A DNA stretch of 5,304 nt. Source: Rugosibacter sp. Lineage in GTDB: Bacteria > Pseudomonadota > Gammaproteobacteria > Burkholderiales > Rhodocyclaceae. The DNA lies in contig JALRCC010000162.1 of NCBI GenBank assembly GCA_023257495.1, positions 1 through 5,304 of the forward strand, written 5' to 3'. Every line of letters begins with the position of its first letter. Within the stretch, counting starts at the first letter, position 1. The notes under the pieces are model-generated. The model was not told the origin of the DNA. It ran no database searches and saw only the letters and a program-made list of their open reading frames with translations. Positions 1 to 5,304 of the stretch are shown here, one piece after another. Both the position numbers and the translations under genes were made by a program.

Positions 1-711
1 TAGTAAATAACCTGTACTTAAAAAGTGCGATACGCGCAGCCTTATTTTTCGCTGTGGGAAATTGCTCGTTATGAGTTTATCGAGGAGCTCATAGTCACTA
101 CCTTCAGTGACGATGGCTAGGTGATCAGCTGCTTGGAACTCGTTTATCCCGAAAGTGGTGCTTGCCATAGGGTGCTCTCGGCGAAAAGCGCACACGTAAT
201 GCTGCTGAAACAAACGACGCTGAAAGAAGCCGGCTTGCAAGTGAGGTAGGTGACCAAGGGCGAAGTCTATTTCGCCGGACTCTAAAGCGAGCTTAAGTGA
301 TTCTCCCGCGCCTGCGCGAGTGGCCTGTAGTGTCACTCCGGGTGCTTCTTTGGCTAGCCGTTCCATCAGCTTTGGCATTAAGTAGCTTTCACCAATATCA
401 AAGGCTGAGATCACAAATTTTCGCGTACTTTTGGCTGGGTTAAAGCTGGCCAAGTGGCTGAGCGTTTCTTGAATGGTTGCTAACGCCTGCGCCAGTGGTA
501 ATGCTAGTTCTTCTGCGCAAGTCGTGGGTACCATCCCTGCGGATGTACGGACAAACAGATCGTCCCCCGTCAGCTGTCGCAAGCGCTTCAAGGTATTGCT
601 CATCGCGGGTTGCGAGAGCCCCAGATTATCTGCTGCGCGTGACACATTTCTATCAACATACAGGCGATGGAAGGCGACTAAAAGATTGAGATCAATTGAG
701 CGAAGTTTCAT
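1..711 (-). CDS. LysR-family transcriptional regulator, NahR-like (C-terminus cut by window edge)
   Basis: This is a DNA-binding regulator that probably controls the divergent catabolic genes in response to a pathway intermediate. Reading leftward from the ATG at 711-709 gives 237 uninterrupted codons, and the frame is still open at position 1. Family members have about 300 residues, so roughly the last fifth is missing. Residues 5-65 are a typical LysR winged helix-turn-helix: IDLNLL near the start, then SRAADNLGLSQPAMSNTLKRL at 24-44 and DDLFVR at 50-55. The IDLNLL and PAMSN wording is typical of the NahR/NodD-type subgroup. From about residue 95 (KFVISAFDIGE) the effector-binding domain begins. 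Upstream of the ATG only a weak AAAGAA lies as a ribosome site. An in-frame GTG at 738-736 is possible, but the ATG fits the usual family N-terminus. The family is certain; the effector is unknown. Confidence 0.93.
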   Translation of the reverse strand, partial: MKLRSIDLNLLVAFHRLYVDRNVSRAADNLGLSQPAMSNTLKRLRQLTGDDLFVRTSAGMVPTTCAEELALPLAQALATIQETLSHLASFNPAKSTRKFVISAFDIGESYLMPKLMERLAKEAPGVTLQATRAGAGESLKLALESGEIDFALGHLPHLQAGFFQRRLFQQHYVCAFRREHPMASTTFGINEFQAADHLAIVTEGSDYELLDKLITSNFPQRKIRLRVSHFLSTGYLL

Positions 712-742
712 ATTCTTTAGGCAGGCGTCGTTGGCCACCCTG

Positions 743-759
743 TATTTTTTAAATGAATA
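743..759. promoter_or_regulatory. Candidate LysR-type operator (T-N11-A palindrome)
   Basis: TATTTTTTAAATGAATA is an imperfect dyad centred on 751. Six of eight arm positions match, the outer arms are TATT/AATA, and the T745-N11-A757 spacing is that expected for LysR regulators. It lies about 56 bases before the inferred plus-strand transcription start (about 807) and overlaps the inferred minus-strand start (about 759). That geometry would suit activation of the catabolic genes and repression of the regulator's own gene. AT-rich DNA yields such dyads by chance, so confidence is modest. Confidence 0.35.
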
Positions 760-765
760 AGAACT

Positions 766-794
766 ATTATATAGACAAGTATTGATGGTGCCTT
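766..794 (-). promoter_or_regulatory. Candidate promoter of the LysR gene
   Basis: On the minus strand 771-766 reads TATAAT, a perfect -10 hexamer. The -35 position at 17-base spacing (794-789) reads AAGGCA, which matches TTGACA at only three positions. Transcription would start near 759 and leave a leader of about 48 bases before the ATG at 711. The weak -35 fits a low-level, regulated promoter. Confidence 0.4.
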
Positions 795-800
795 TAATAT
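772..800 (+). promoter_or_regulatory. Candidate promoter of the catabolic genes
   Basis: TAGACA at 772-777 (five of six to the -35 consensus) is followed after 17 bases by TAATAT at 795-800 (four of six to the -10 consensus). Transcription would start near 807, about 78 bases before the ferredoxin ATG. The -35 box directly abuts the -10 box of the opposing promoter, so the two polymerases would compete. A LysR activator bound upstream would be well placed to help the imperfect -10. Confidence 0.4.
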
Positions 801-847
801 TGTATTCTTCGTTCCCTTTCTGTTTGGGTTAAATCTAGATAGATGGG

Positions 848-872
848 GGTGTTAATTTTTTATTAAACCACC
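848..872 (+). other. Candidate 5'-leader hairpin next to the ribosome site
   Basis: GGTGTTAAT (848-856) can pair with ATTAA (862-866) and, after a two-base bulge, CACC (869-872), around a five-T loop. The stem ends exactly before the AGGA Shine-Dalgarno at 873-876. It could affect translation start or mRNA stability, or be incidental. Confidence 0.25.
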
Positions 873-884
873 AGGAAATGATGT

Positions 885-1208
885 ATGAATACACGTGTAA
901 AAGTTTGCAAGCTTGGAGATATTGCCCCGGGTGAAATGAAGCCGGTTGATGTGGCTGGCTTAAAACCGATTGTCCTGTTCAATCTTGACGGGACTCACTA
1001 TGCGACCAGCAATATCTGCACGCACAATATTGCCATGATGACGGATGGTTATTTTGAAGGTGAGGTTGTTGAGTGCCCGTTGCATGGCGGAAGTTTCAAT
1101 GTGAAGACTGGCGAGCCCCTGTCTTTTCCTTGCGAAATTCCTTTGCAAACCTACCCTGTGAGTGTTGAGGGTGATGATGTTTACATTGAGGCAGAAGTGG
1201 ACGCGTAA
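885..1208 (+). CDS. Rieske-type [2Fe-2S] ferredoxin of a ring-hydroxylating dioxygenase system
   Basis: This is a soluble electron carrier of 107 residues that would pass electrons from a ferredoxin reductase to the Rieske centre of an aromatic-ring dioxygenase. The cluster ligands are intact: C45-T-H47, sixteen residues, then C64-P-L-H67, the two-Cys two-His Rieske pattern. Surrounding wording (DGYFEGEVVECPLHGG, residues 54-69, then TGEP) resembles NahAb and BphA3 ferredoxins. The length is normal for these stand-alone ferredoxins, with no transmembrane anchor or signal peptide. The ATG at 885 has AGGA at 873-876, eight bases upstream; ATGs at 878 and 881 are out of frame. It is the first gene after the divergent promoter. 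Its likely reductase lies three genes downstream, while the terminal oxygenase is absent from the window. The family is secure; the partner oxygenase is inferred. Confidence 0.93.
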   Translation: MNTRVKVCKLGDIAPGEMKPVDVAGLKPIVLFNLDGTHYATSNICTHNIAMMTDGYFEGEVVECPLHGGSFNVKTGEPLSFPCEIPLQTYPVSVEGDDVYIEAEVDA

Positions 1209-1256
1209 TCGATCCACAAAGATGTAAGTGAGTGCGAATTGGTTGGTAGGTGATGT

Positions 1257-1294
1257 AGTCACGCGATAAAAAATAGAAAAAGCGTGATTTTTTT
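1257..1294 (+). terminator. Terminator-like hairpin between ferredoxin and monooxygenase genes
   Basis: AGTCACGC (1257-1264) can pair with GCGTGATT (1282-1289), eight pairs including one G-U, around a 17-base A-rich loop. It runs into seven Ts at 1288-1294. This resembles a Rho-independent terminator, though the loop is long and the stem only moderately stable. An alternative pairing of the A-run (1276-1281) with the T-run is also possible. It may be a partial terminator that lowers expression of downstream genes or a processing site. No convincing promoter lies between it and the next start. The rest of 1209-1329 shows nothing recognisable apart from the next gene's ribosome site. Confidence 0.45.
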
Positions 1295-1318
1295 CAAAAT
1301 ATTCTTGACCTTTTTTTC

Positions 1319-1322
1319 GGAG
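1319..1322 (+). promoter_or_regulatory. Ribosome binding site of the flavin monooxygenase gene
   Basis: GGAG sits seven bases before the ATG at 1330 and supports that start. TTGACC at 1305-1310 resembles a -35 box, but a matching -10 would fall on or after the start codon, so it is not called as a promoter. Confidence 0.6.
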
Positions 1323-1329
1323 ATTCTTT

Positions 1330-2547
1330 ATGAAGGTGCTCGCCTTTGAACAGCTGGCTTACCGCCATTTCGCATCGGATTACGCTAGTAAATATGATTC
1401 GATAACTACCATGCCGTATCATGCACTGGTTGATCGCAAGCTGATGCATCAAGATCACATGCACTTTCTGGATGAAATGATGCACGCAGCGCGCTCTGGT
1501 TTTGATGGTTTGGCTACCACCGAGCATGAGCAGGCGAGCTACGACATCTTGCCGAACCCGAATCTGCAAATGTCTGCATTGGCATATATGACCCAAAGCG
1601 AAGGACTGGATGTGGGTCTTGCTTGTGTCGGTCGCTCCTTAGCCAAGTCACGCGAACCGCTCAGAATTGCTGCTGAATATGGTGTTCTGGATCAAGTTAG
1701 TGCAGGGCGATTGGTTGCCGGGTTCCCGATTGGTTTGAGTTATGACGTTAACCGTAATAACGGTATCCCGCCGGTCGAGACTCGTGCGCGCTTTTATGAA
1801 AATCTTGAGTTGATCAAAAAAGCTTGGGTTGCAAAAGATGTTTTTTCGTGGAACGGAAAATACAACAAATATCCAGAAGTTAACGTGTGGCCACGGCCAT
1901 ACCAAGATAAACCCCCGGTATGGACGCCAGCCGTGGGTAACCCGGTTACCTTGGCGGGCATCATCGATAACGATGATGCCTTCCTGTATCTCAGCTGGTT
2001 CGGTCCTAAGCTTACGGGCCAGCGTGTTTTTGATCGTTACTGGGATATGGCTGAAGAGCGAGGTAAAGATCGCAACCCCTACCGCCTAGCATTTGTGCAG
2101 GCGGTATTTGTGGGTGAGACGGATGCAGAAGCTCACCGCGAATATGGCCCGCATATTGAGCAGGGTTACCGTACGGGGCTTGGTAGCATCCCCATGCAAT
2201 CACTGGGCTTGCCGGGCTATATTGATATTAAAGGGGTAGAGTTTCTAATTAAAGACCCCGGTGACTTCGGTATCGTGCCCAAGATGCGAACTATCGAATA
2301 CAAAGAACTGGTTGATAATCAATGTGCCATTGTTGGTAGTCCGGAGACGGTTACCCAGCAGTTACTTGAAGTGGTCAAAAACTTCCGTATCGGGCACCTT
2401 GTTCTAATGGTTCATATTGGCTCTATGCCACATGAGTTGGTGATGAAGAACATTGATCTGCTGAGCAAGCACGTGTTGCCCAAATTAAAAGGCGTCTGGG
2501 ACGATGAAAACTGGGAAAACCGCTGGTGGCCGAGTGGTGCGCGCTGA
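1330..2547 (+). CDS. Luciferase-like (LLM class) flavin-dependent monooxygenase
   Basis: This 405-residue protein belongs to the bacterial luciferase superfamily of TIM-barrel enzymes. These use reduced flavin (FMNH2 or F420H2) and, in the monooxygenases, O2. Visible hallmarks are GFDGLATTEHE (57-67, with the E-H pair after strand 2), the REPLRIAAEYGVLDQVSAGRL block (108-128) followed by GFPIG (131-135), ETRARFYENLELIKKAW (149-165), and a late IVGSPETV segment typical of the C-terminal part. The length is above the usual 320-380 residues, mostly because of a Trp-rich tail (W-D-D-E-N-W-E-N-R-W-W-P). No signal peptide is seen, so it is cytoplasmic. No flavin reductase of the small FMN type is in the window. 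Within this superfamily some members perform Baeyer-Villiger oxygen insertion (diketocamphane monooxygenases) and others hydroxylation or desulfonation; which applies here is unknown. The neighbouring hydrolase would suit an ester or lactone product, but that is inference. Confidence 0.9.
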   Translation: MKVLAFEQLAYRHFASDYASKYDSITTMPYHALVDRKLMHQDHMHFLDEMMHAARSGFDGLATTEHEQASYDILPNPNLQMSALAYMTQSEGLDVGLACVGRSLAKSREPLRIAAEYGVLDQVSAGRLVAGFPIGLSYDVNRNNGIPPVETRARFYENLELIKKAWVAKDVFSWNGKYNKYPEVNVWPRPYQDKPPVWTPAVGNPVTLAGIIDNDDAFLYLSWFGPKLTGQRVFDRYWDMAEERGKDRNPYRLAFVQAVFVGETDAEAHREYGPHIEQGYRTGLGSIPMQSLGLPGYIDIKGVEFLIKDPGDFGIVPKMRTIEYKELVDNQCAIVGSPETVTQQLLEVVKNFRIGHLVLMVHIGSMPHELVMKNIDLLSKHVLPKLKGVWDDENWENRWWPSGAR

Positions 2548-2590
2548 TTGGCTTTCCCGCCATCGCCTATTGTTGCTCTTAATAATGCAG

Positions 2591-2610
2591 TCAATAACGT
2601 TCAATAACGT
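2591..2610 (+). repeat. Perfect tandem 10-bp direct repeat (possible activator site)
   Basis: TCAATAACGT occurs twice back to back, at 2591-2600 and 2601-2610, in the 118-base gap between the monooxygenase and hydrolase genes. The period is close to one turn of the helix, so both copies present the same face of the DNA. A TATAAA box starts 15 bases downstream, so the second copy covers the place of a -35 element. This could be a direct-repeat operator or just a small duplication. Confidence 0.6.
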
Positions 2611-2624
2611 CTCGTGGTGCCGAG

Positions 2625-2630
2625 TATAAA
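2625..2630 (+). promoter_or_regulatory. Candidate -10 element of an internal promoter
   Basis: TATAAA matches the -10 consensus at five of six positions and lies 41 bases before the hydrolase ATG. No recognisable -35 is found at 16-18 bases spacing, where the tandem repeat lies instead. If real, it would depend on an activator and would let hydrolase, reductase and aldolase be expressed separately from the first two genes. Confidence 0.3.
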
Positions 2631-2654
2631 TAAATACCTGGCGTACCCAAAAAT

Positions 2655-2659
2655 AGGAG
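2655..2659 (+). promoter_or_regulatory. Ribosome binding site of the hydrolase gene
   Basis: AGGAG lies six bases before the ATG at 2666. It is a strong site that fixes the start. Confidence 0.75.
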
Positions 2660-2665
2660 AATTTA

Positions 2666-3490
2666 ATGTCTACTCAAGTCGTGATCAAAGGTCCCGTGCG
2701 TACAGAAATCGTCAAGGCATGGAATGATCAGATTGATGTTCAAGTAAAAATTGCCGGCAGTGGCCCTGCCTTGGTCTACCTTCATCCTGCCGCCGGTTTG
2801 TACTGGGATCAGTTTCTCGATAAGCTGGCTGAGACTTATACGGTGTATGCGCCGGAAATGCCGGGTACAAGCTTTGGCGACCCATACGCCATTCACAAAG
2901 TAGATACTTTCCTTGATCTCGTGCTGATCTATGAGGAGGTGTTGAGAAAGTTGGGCCTTAAGCGCCCTGTGGCGATCGGCCAGTCTTTTGGCGGCATGCT
3001 GATGTGCGATCTGGCAGCTCATTTTCCGGATATTTTCAGCAAAATTATCCCGCTTGACCCCGCAGGTTTGTGGCGTGAAGACATCCCGGTGTTGACCAAT
3101 CAGCTGTACCTTGATAAACCGGAAAATTTGCCAGGTTATTTATTTCTTGATCCATCGATTCCCGCCGCGCAAGCGATGTTTACTCCACCATCAGACCCAG
3201 AGATGATGGTCAAGCACATCGCACATATGGTGTGGTCATTAGGGGCGGTGGCCAAGTTCATCTGGCCTTTCCCGGATCAAGGTTTGGCTAAGCGAATTCA
3301 TCGTATCAGCGTGCCTACGCTAATTATCTGGGGCAAGCAAGACAAGCTGATCCCCGTGGCGTACGCCGAAGAGTTTAAAAAGCGTATTGCAAACTCTCGC
3401 GTTGAGATCATTGACCAATCAGGCCATATTCCGCAGATGGAGCAGTTGGATAAAACGCTCGCTCTGGTTAAATCCTTTATTGCTGGCTAG
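2666..3490 (+). CDS. Alpha/beta-fold hydrolase, possibly ester/lactone or C-C bond hydrolase
   Basis: This 274-residue cytoplasmic hydrolase has a complete apparent catalytic triad. The nucleophile is S107 in the elbow G105-Q-S-F-G109, the acid is D226 in WGKQDKLIP, and the base is H254 in SGHIPQME. The oxyanion-hole segment is LHPAAG (39-44), with His-Pro where the His-Gly of many meta-cleavage-product hydrolases is common. The cap region spans about residues 135-210. The length is close to BphD-type hydrolases (about 285) but also to many esterases, so the sequence alone does not decide between C-C and ester cleavage. It sits 118 bases after the flavin monooxygenase and 13 bases before the reductase, so it is co-transcribed with the latter. 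Being next to the monooxygenase, it may hydrolyse that enzyme's product (inference). Confidence 0.9.
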   Translation: MSTQVVIKGPVRTEIVKAWNDQIDVQVKIAGSGPALVYLHPAAGLYWDQFLDKLAETYTVYAPEMPGTSFGDPYAIHKVDTFLDLVLIYEEVLRKLGLKRPVAIGQSFGGMLMCDLAAHFPDIFSKIIPLDPAGLWREDIPVLTNQLYLDKPENLPGYLFLDPSIPAAQAMFTPPSDPEMMVKHIAHMVWSLGAVAKFIWPFPDQGLAKRIHRISVPTLIIWGKQDKLIPVAYAEEFKKRIANSRVEIIDQSGHIPQMEQLDKTLALVKSFIAG

Positions 3491-3491
3491 A

Positions 3492-3497
3492 GCGAGA
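3492..3497 (+). promoter_or_regulatory. Weak ribosome binding site deciding the reductase start
   Basis: GCGAGA lies six bases before the ATG at 3504 and directly abuts the alternative ATG at 3498. An AGAG at 3489-3492 could instead serve 3498. The site is weak, and the short 13-base gap after the hydrolase stop suggests translational coupling. Confidence 0.4.
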
Positions 3498-3503
3498 ATG
3501 CTT

Positions 3504-4523
3504 ATGGATAACAGTTTTTCAATCAAGGTTGATGGTACTGGTGAAGAATTTTCTGTTGCCAGTAATCCTGCGGATACCCTGCTGGGTGCAGCTTTGCGTC
3601 AAGGTTTGGGTTTTCCTTACGAGTGCAACTCGGGCGGGTGTGGAAGTTGCATGTTTGAAGTGGTTTCTGGTGAAGTTAAAGAATTATGGCCTGAAGCGCC
3701 GGGGCTTTCGGCACGGGCTCGTGAGCGGGGTAGGCGGTTAGCCTGTCAGTGCGAGCCAACCAGTGACTGCGTCATCAAAGTAAGGCTTAAAGATGATTAT
3801 GTGCCGTTACGTCGCCCAGAGCGGGTGGCTGCTACTCTGGTTGAAGCGCGAAAACTCACGCATGACTTAACTGAGTTCTGTTTCCAAACACCTGAACCAG
3901 CCGACTTTTTGCCTGGGCAATTTGCCTTGCTGCATCTGCCGGGCGTTGAGGGTGCACGTGCGTACTCCATGTCCAATCTGCCTACGGATGGTGGTACATG
4001 GAATTTCATTATTCGTCACGTGCCCAAAGGCAGAGGCACTGCGGTGTTGTTCTCTCAGCTTAAAACGGGCGATCAAATCGAAATTGATGGTCCGTACGGC
4101 TTGGCTTATCTTCGTCCAGAGAGCCCTCGCGACATTGTTTGCATTGGGGGTGGCTCAGGCCTTTCGCCGATGGTCTCGATTGTGCGCGCCGCTGTTCGCG
4201 ATCCTCGTTTGGCAAATCGAAAAATTACCTTTTTCTATGGGGCGCGGACACCCAATGATCTGTGTCTTGACACGCTTCTCGCTCGTGACCCGCTGATGGC
4301 AGAACGTGCGACAGTTATTCCCGCAATATCCACGCCTACCGAGGGTTGGTCAGGTGAGCAAGGTTTCATCCATGAGGTTATGCAACAAAAGCTGGCCACA
4401 GGTTTTGAAAATTACGAGTTTTACTGCTGTGGCCCGCCACCCATGACCGATGCTATTCAGCGGCTACTGTTGCTGGAGAAGCGAGTACCTGCACAACAAC
4501 TGCATTTTGACCGGTTTTATTGA
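3504..4523 (+). CDS. Ferredoxin-NAD(P)H reductase of an aromatic dioxygenase ([2Fe-2S]-FAD-NAD type)
   Basis: This 339-residue flavoprotein would take a hydride from NAD(P)H and pass single electrons to a ferredoxin. The domains in order are: a plant-type [2Fe-2S] ferredoxin domain (about 1-95) with ligands C41-X4-C46-X2-C49 and C81; an FAD-binding barrel (about 100-205) with R152-A-Y154-S155; and an NAD-binding domain with IGGGSGLSP (214-222) and the CCGPPPM segment (308-314). It ends in HFDRFY. Order and length match NahAa-like reductases (about 330 residues). Together with the separate Rieske ferredoxin this defines a three-component class III system of the naphthalene-dioxygenase kind. 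Two in-frame ATGs, 3498 and 3504, differ by two residues. I choose 3504 because GCGAGA at 3492-3497 is better spaced from it. The open frame extends further upstream, but only inside the hydrolase gene. Confidence 0.92.
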   Translation: MDNSFSIKVDGTGEEFSVASNPADTLLGAALRQGLGFPYECNSGGCGSCMFEVVSGEVKELWPEAPGLSARARERGRRLACQCEPTSDCVIKVRLKDDYVPLRRPERVAATLVEARKLTHDLTEFCFQTPEPADFLPGQFALLHLPGVEGARAYSMSNLPTDGGTWNFIIRHVPKGRGTAVLFSQLKTGDQIEIDGPYGLAYLRPESPRDIVCIGGGSGLSPMVSIVRAAVRDPRLANRKITFFYGARTPNDLCLDTLLARDPLMAERATVIPAISTPTEGWSGEQGFIHEVMQQKLATGFENYEFYCCGPPPMTDAIQRLLLLEKRVPAQQLHFDRFY

Positions 4524-4530
4524 ATTCTTG

Positions 4531-4535
4531 AGGAG
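4531..4535 (+). promoter_or_regulatory. Strong ribosome binding site of the aldolase gene
   Basis: AGGAG lies eight bases before the ATG at 4544, inside the 20-base gap after the reductase stop. It supports this start and co-transcription with the reductase. Confidence 0.75.
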
Positions 4536-4543
4536 CTTTACAA

Positions 4544-5304
4544 ATGAGTAACACGTCACGCGTTTTGTCCGTTAACGACATTAATGGTGCTTGGGCAATT
4601 GTGCCGACCCCTGCCAAGCCGGGTGCTGAGGATTGGCGCATGACAGATAGCGTTGATCTGGATGAGGTGGCACGTGTTGCCGAAGAGCTGGTGAAGTCAG
4701 GCGTCAATGGTATTTTGTCATTAGGTACGTTTGGCGAAGGCGCCTCCCTTACGTGGGAAGAAAAACGCCAAGTGATCGGCACGATGGTCGAGACCGTGCG
4801 TGGTCGCGTGCCTTACTTCTGCGGGACCACTTCGCTGAACACTCGTGAAACAGTTCGGCAAACCAAAGAGGCTTACGATATCGGTGCGGATGGCACTATG
4901 CTAGGTTTGCCCATGTGGCAGATTTGTGATACTAAAAGTGCCGTCAATTTCTATCGTGATGTCGCAGAAGCCGTGCCGGATATGTCGATTGCGGTGTATG
5001 CCAATCCCGAAGCCTTTAAATATGATTTCCCACGGCCGTTCTGGGCGCAGGTGGCGGATATTCCGCAAGTGGTTACCTGTAAATACATCGGGGTTGCTGC
5101 TCTTTATATGGACCTGATGCTGACCAAGGGGAAAATCCGCTTCCTGCCGCTGGATATGGAATACGTTCCGGCAGCCAAGATTGATCCGGAAAACATTACC
5201 GCCTTCTGGACCAGCGGCACCAACTGTGGTCCGCTGCCTGCTTTGCACCTGCGCGACGAAGTGATCAAGGCGAAAAAAACCGGGGACTGGACAAAGGCAA
5301 CCGA
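4544..5304 (+). CDS. Hydratase-aldolase of the NahE type, DapA superfamily (3' end cut by window edge)
   Basis: This is a class I (Schiff-base) pyruvate aldolase. NahE-type enzymes hydrate and cleave trans-o-hydroxybenzylidenepyruvate to salicylaldehyde and pyruvate in naphthalene breakdown; homologues act on phenanthrene-derived and related substrates. The window holds 253 codons of an expected 320-335, open at the right edge. Seen in sequence: [11 protein letters not shown] (13-23), [20 protein letters not shown] (56-75, the DapA-type G-T-x-G-E loop), [13 protein letters not shown] (90-102), Y152 in VYANPEAF, the Schiff-base lysine K180 in VTCKYIG, and ITAFWTSG (218-225). Y152 and K180 sit where the NahE catalytic tyrosine and lysine lie, three positions earlier. 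The wording is much closer to hydratase-aldolases than to biosynthetic DapA. It follows the reductase by 20 bases, so it belongs to the same transcript. The family call is strong; the exact substrate is not determined. Confidence 0.9.
   Translation, partial: MSNTSRVLSVNDINGAWAIVPTPAKPGAEDWRMTDSVDLDEVARVAEELVKSGVNGILSLGTFGEGASLTWEEKRQVIGTMVETVRGRVPYFCGTTSLNTRETVRQTKEAYDIGADGTMLGLPMWQICDTKSAVNFYRDVAEAVPDMSIAVYANPEAFKYDFPRPFWAQVADIPQVVTCKYIGVAALYMDLMLTKGKIRFLPLDMEYVPAAKIDPENITAFWTSGTNCGPLPALHLRDEVIKAKKTGDWTKAT

Larger units (their letters stand above)
712..884. promoter_or_regulatory. Divergent intergenic control region
   Basis: This 173-base gap separates the starts of the LysR gene (minus) and the Rieske ferredoxin gene (plus). 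It is clearly more AT-rich than the flanking genes and has no convincing ORF. It holds promoter candidates for both directions, a LysR-type palindrome and a hairpin beside the ferredoxin ribosome site, each listed separately. A LysR gene divergent from the genes it controls is the classical arrangement for this family, so shared control and autoregulation are expected. The layout is seen in the sequence; the regulation is inferred. Confidence 0.7.

Noticed and set aside
473..760. Plus-strand open frames opposite the LysR gene (473-760 and 477-689)
   Set aside because: They are antisense to the helix-turn-helix coding region of the LysR gene, resemble no known protein and have no good ribosome site.
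1305..1310. TTGACC as a -35 box for the monooxygenase gene
   Set aside because: A -10 box at normal spacing would fall at or beyond the ATG at 1330, so it cannot serve this gene with its own ribosome site.
1294..1596. Minus-strand open frame of 100 codons opposite the monooxygenase start
   Set aside because: It covers the conserved N-terminus of the monooxygenase in antisense and shows no recognisable domain.
2611..2624. Small inverted repeat CTCG/CGAG upstream of the hydrolase
   Set aside because: Only four base pairs with a six-base loop and no T-run follow it; expected by chance.
3387..3503. Upstream extension of the reductase reading frame to an ATG at 3387
   Set aside because: It lies in another frame wholly inside the hydrolase gene, has no family similarity, and the ferredoxin domain begins properly at 3504.
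4453..5248. Minus-strand open frames opposite the aldolase (4453-4782 and 4901-5248)
   Set aside because: The plus strand encodes a clearly recognisable aldolase through the same region; these are frame shadows.
4544..5304. Biosynthetic 4-hydroxy-tetrahydrodipicolinate synthase (DapA)
   Set aside because: The superfamily matches, but the INGAW N-terminus, PYFCGTT, YANPEAF and AFWTSG blocks and the catabolic neighbours point to a hydratase-aldolase.

Overview
The window looks like part of an aromatic-compound catabolic gene cluster from a proteobacterium, possibly a gammaproteobacterium. This rests on moderate base composition, strong Shine-Dalgarno sites, a NahR-type LysR regulator and close resemblance of several products to naphthalene-pathway families. 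The taxon is an inference only. No mobile element, tRNA, rRNA or CRISPR array is visible.

Layout: (1) Positions 1-711, minus strand, hold the first 237 codons of a LysR-type regulator that runs off the left edge. (2) Positions 712-884 are an AT-rich divergent promoter region with back-to-back promoter candidates and a LysR-like palindrome. (3) On the plus strand follow a Rieske ferredoxin (885-1208), a luciferase-like flavin monooxygenase (1330-2547), an alpha/beta hydrolase (2666-3490), a ferredoxin-NAD(P)H reductase with an N-terminal plant-type [2Fe-2S] domain (3504-4523), and a hydratase-aldolase of the NahE/DapA superfamily that is cut by the right edge (4544-5304). No gene-free stretch exceeds 300 bases. 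The two longer gaps inside the plus-strand array each carry a regulatory candidate: a terminator-like hairpin at 1257-1294, and a perfect tandem 10-bp repeat at 2591-2610 upstream of a TATAAA box.

How the genes may work together: the reductase and Rieske ferredoxin form the NAD(P)H-to-oxygenase electron chain of a three-component (naphthalene-dioxygenase-like) ring-hydroxylating system, but the terminal oxygenase is not in this window. The aldolase would split an aromatic-ylidene pyruvate into an aldehyde plus pyruvate, as in lower naphthalene/phenanthrene routes. The flavin monooxygenase and hydrolase are not part of the classical naphthalene route. They could make up an oxygen-insertion and ester-hydrolysis module or act on a further ring. 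That combination is the most interesting feature here; the substrate cannot be read from the sequence.
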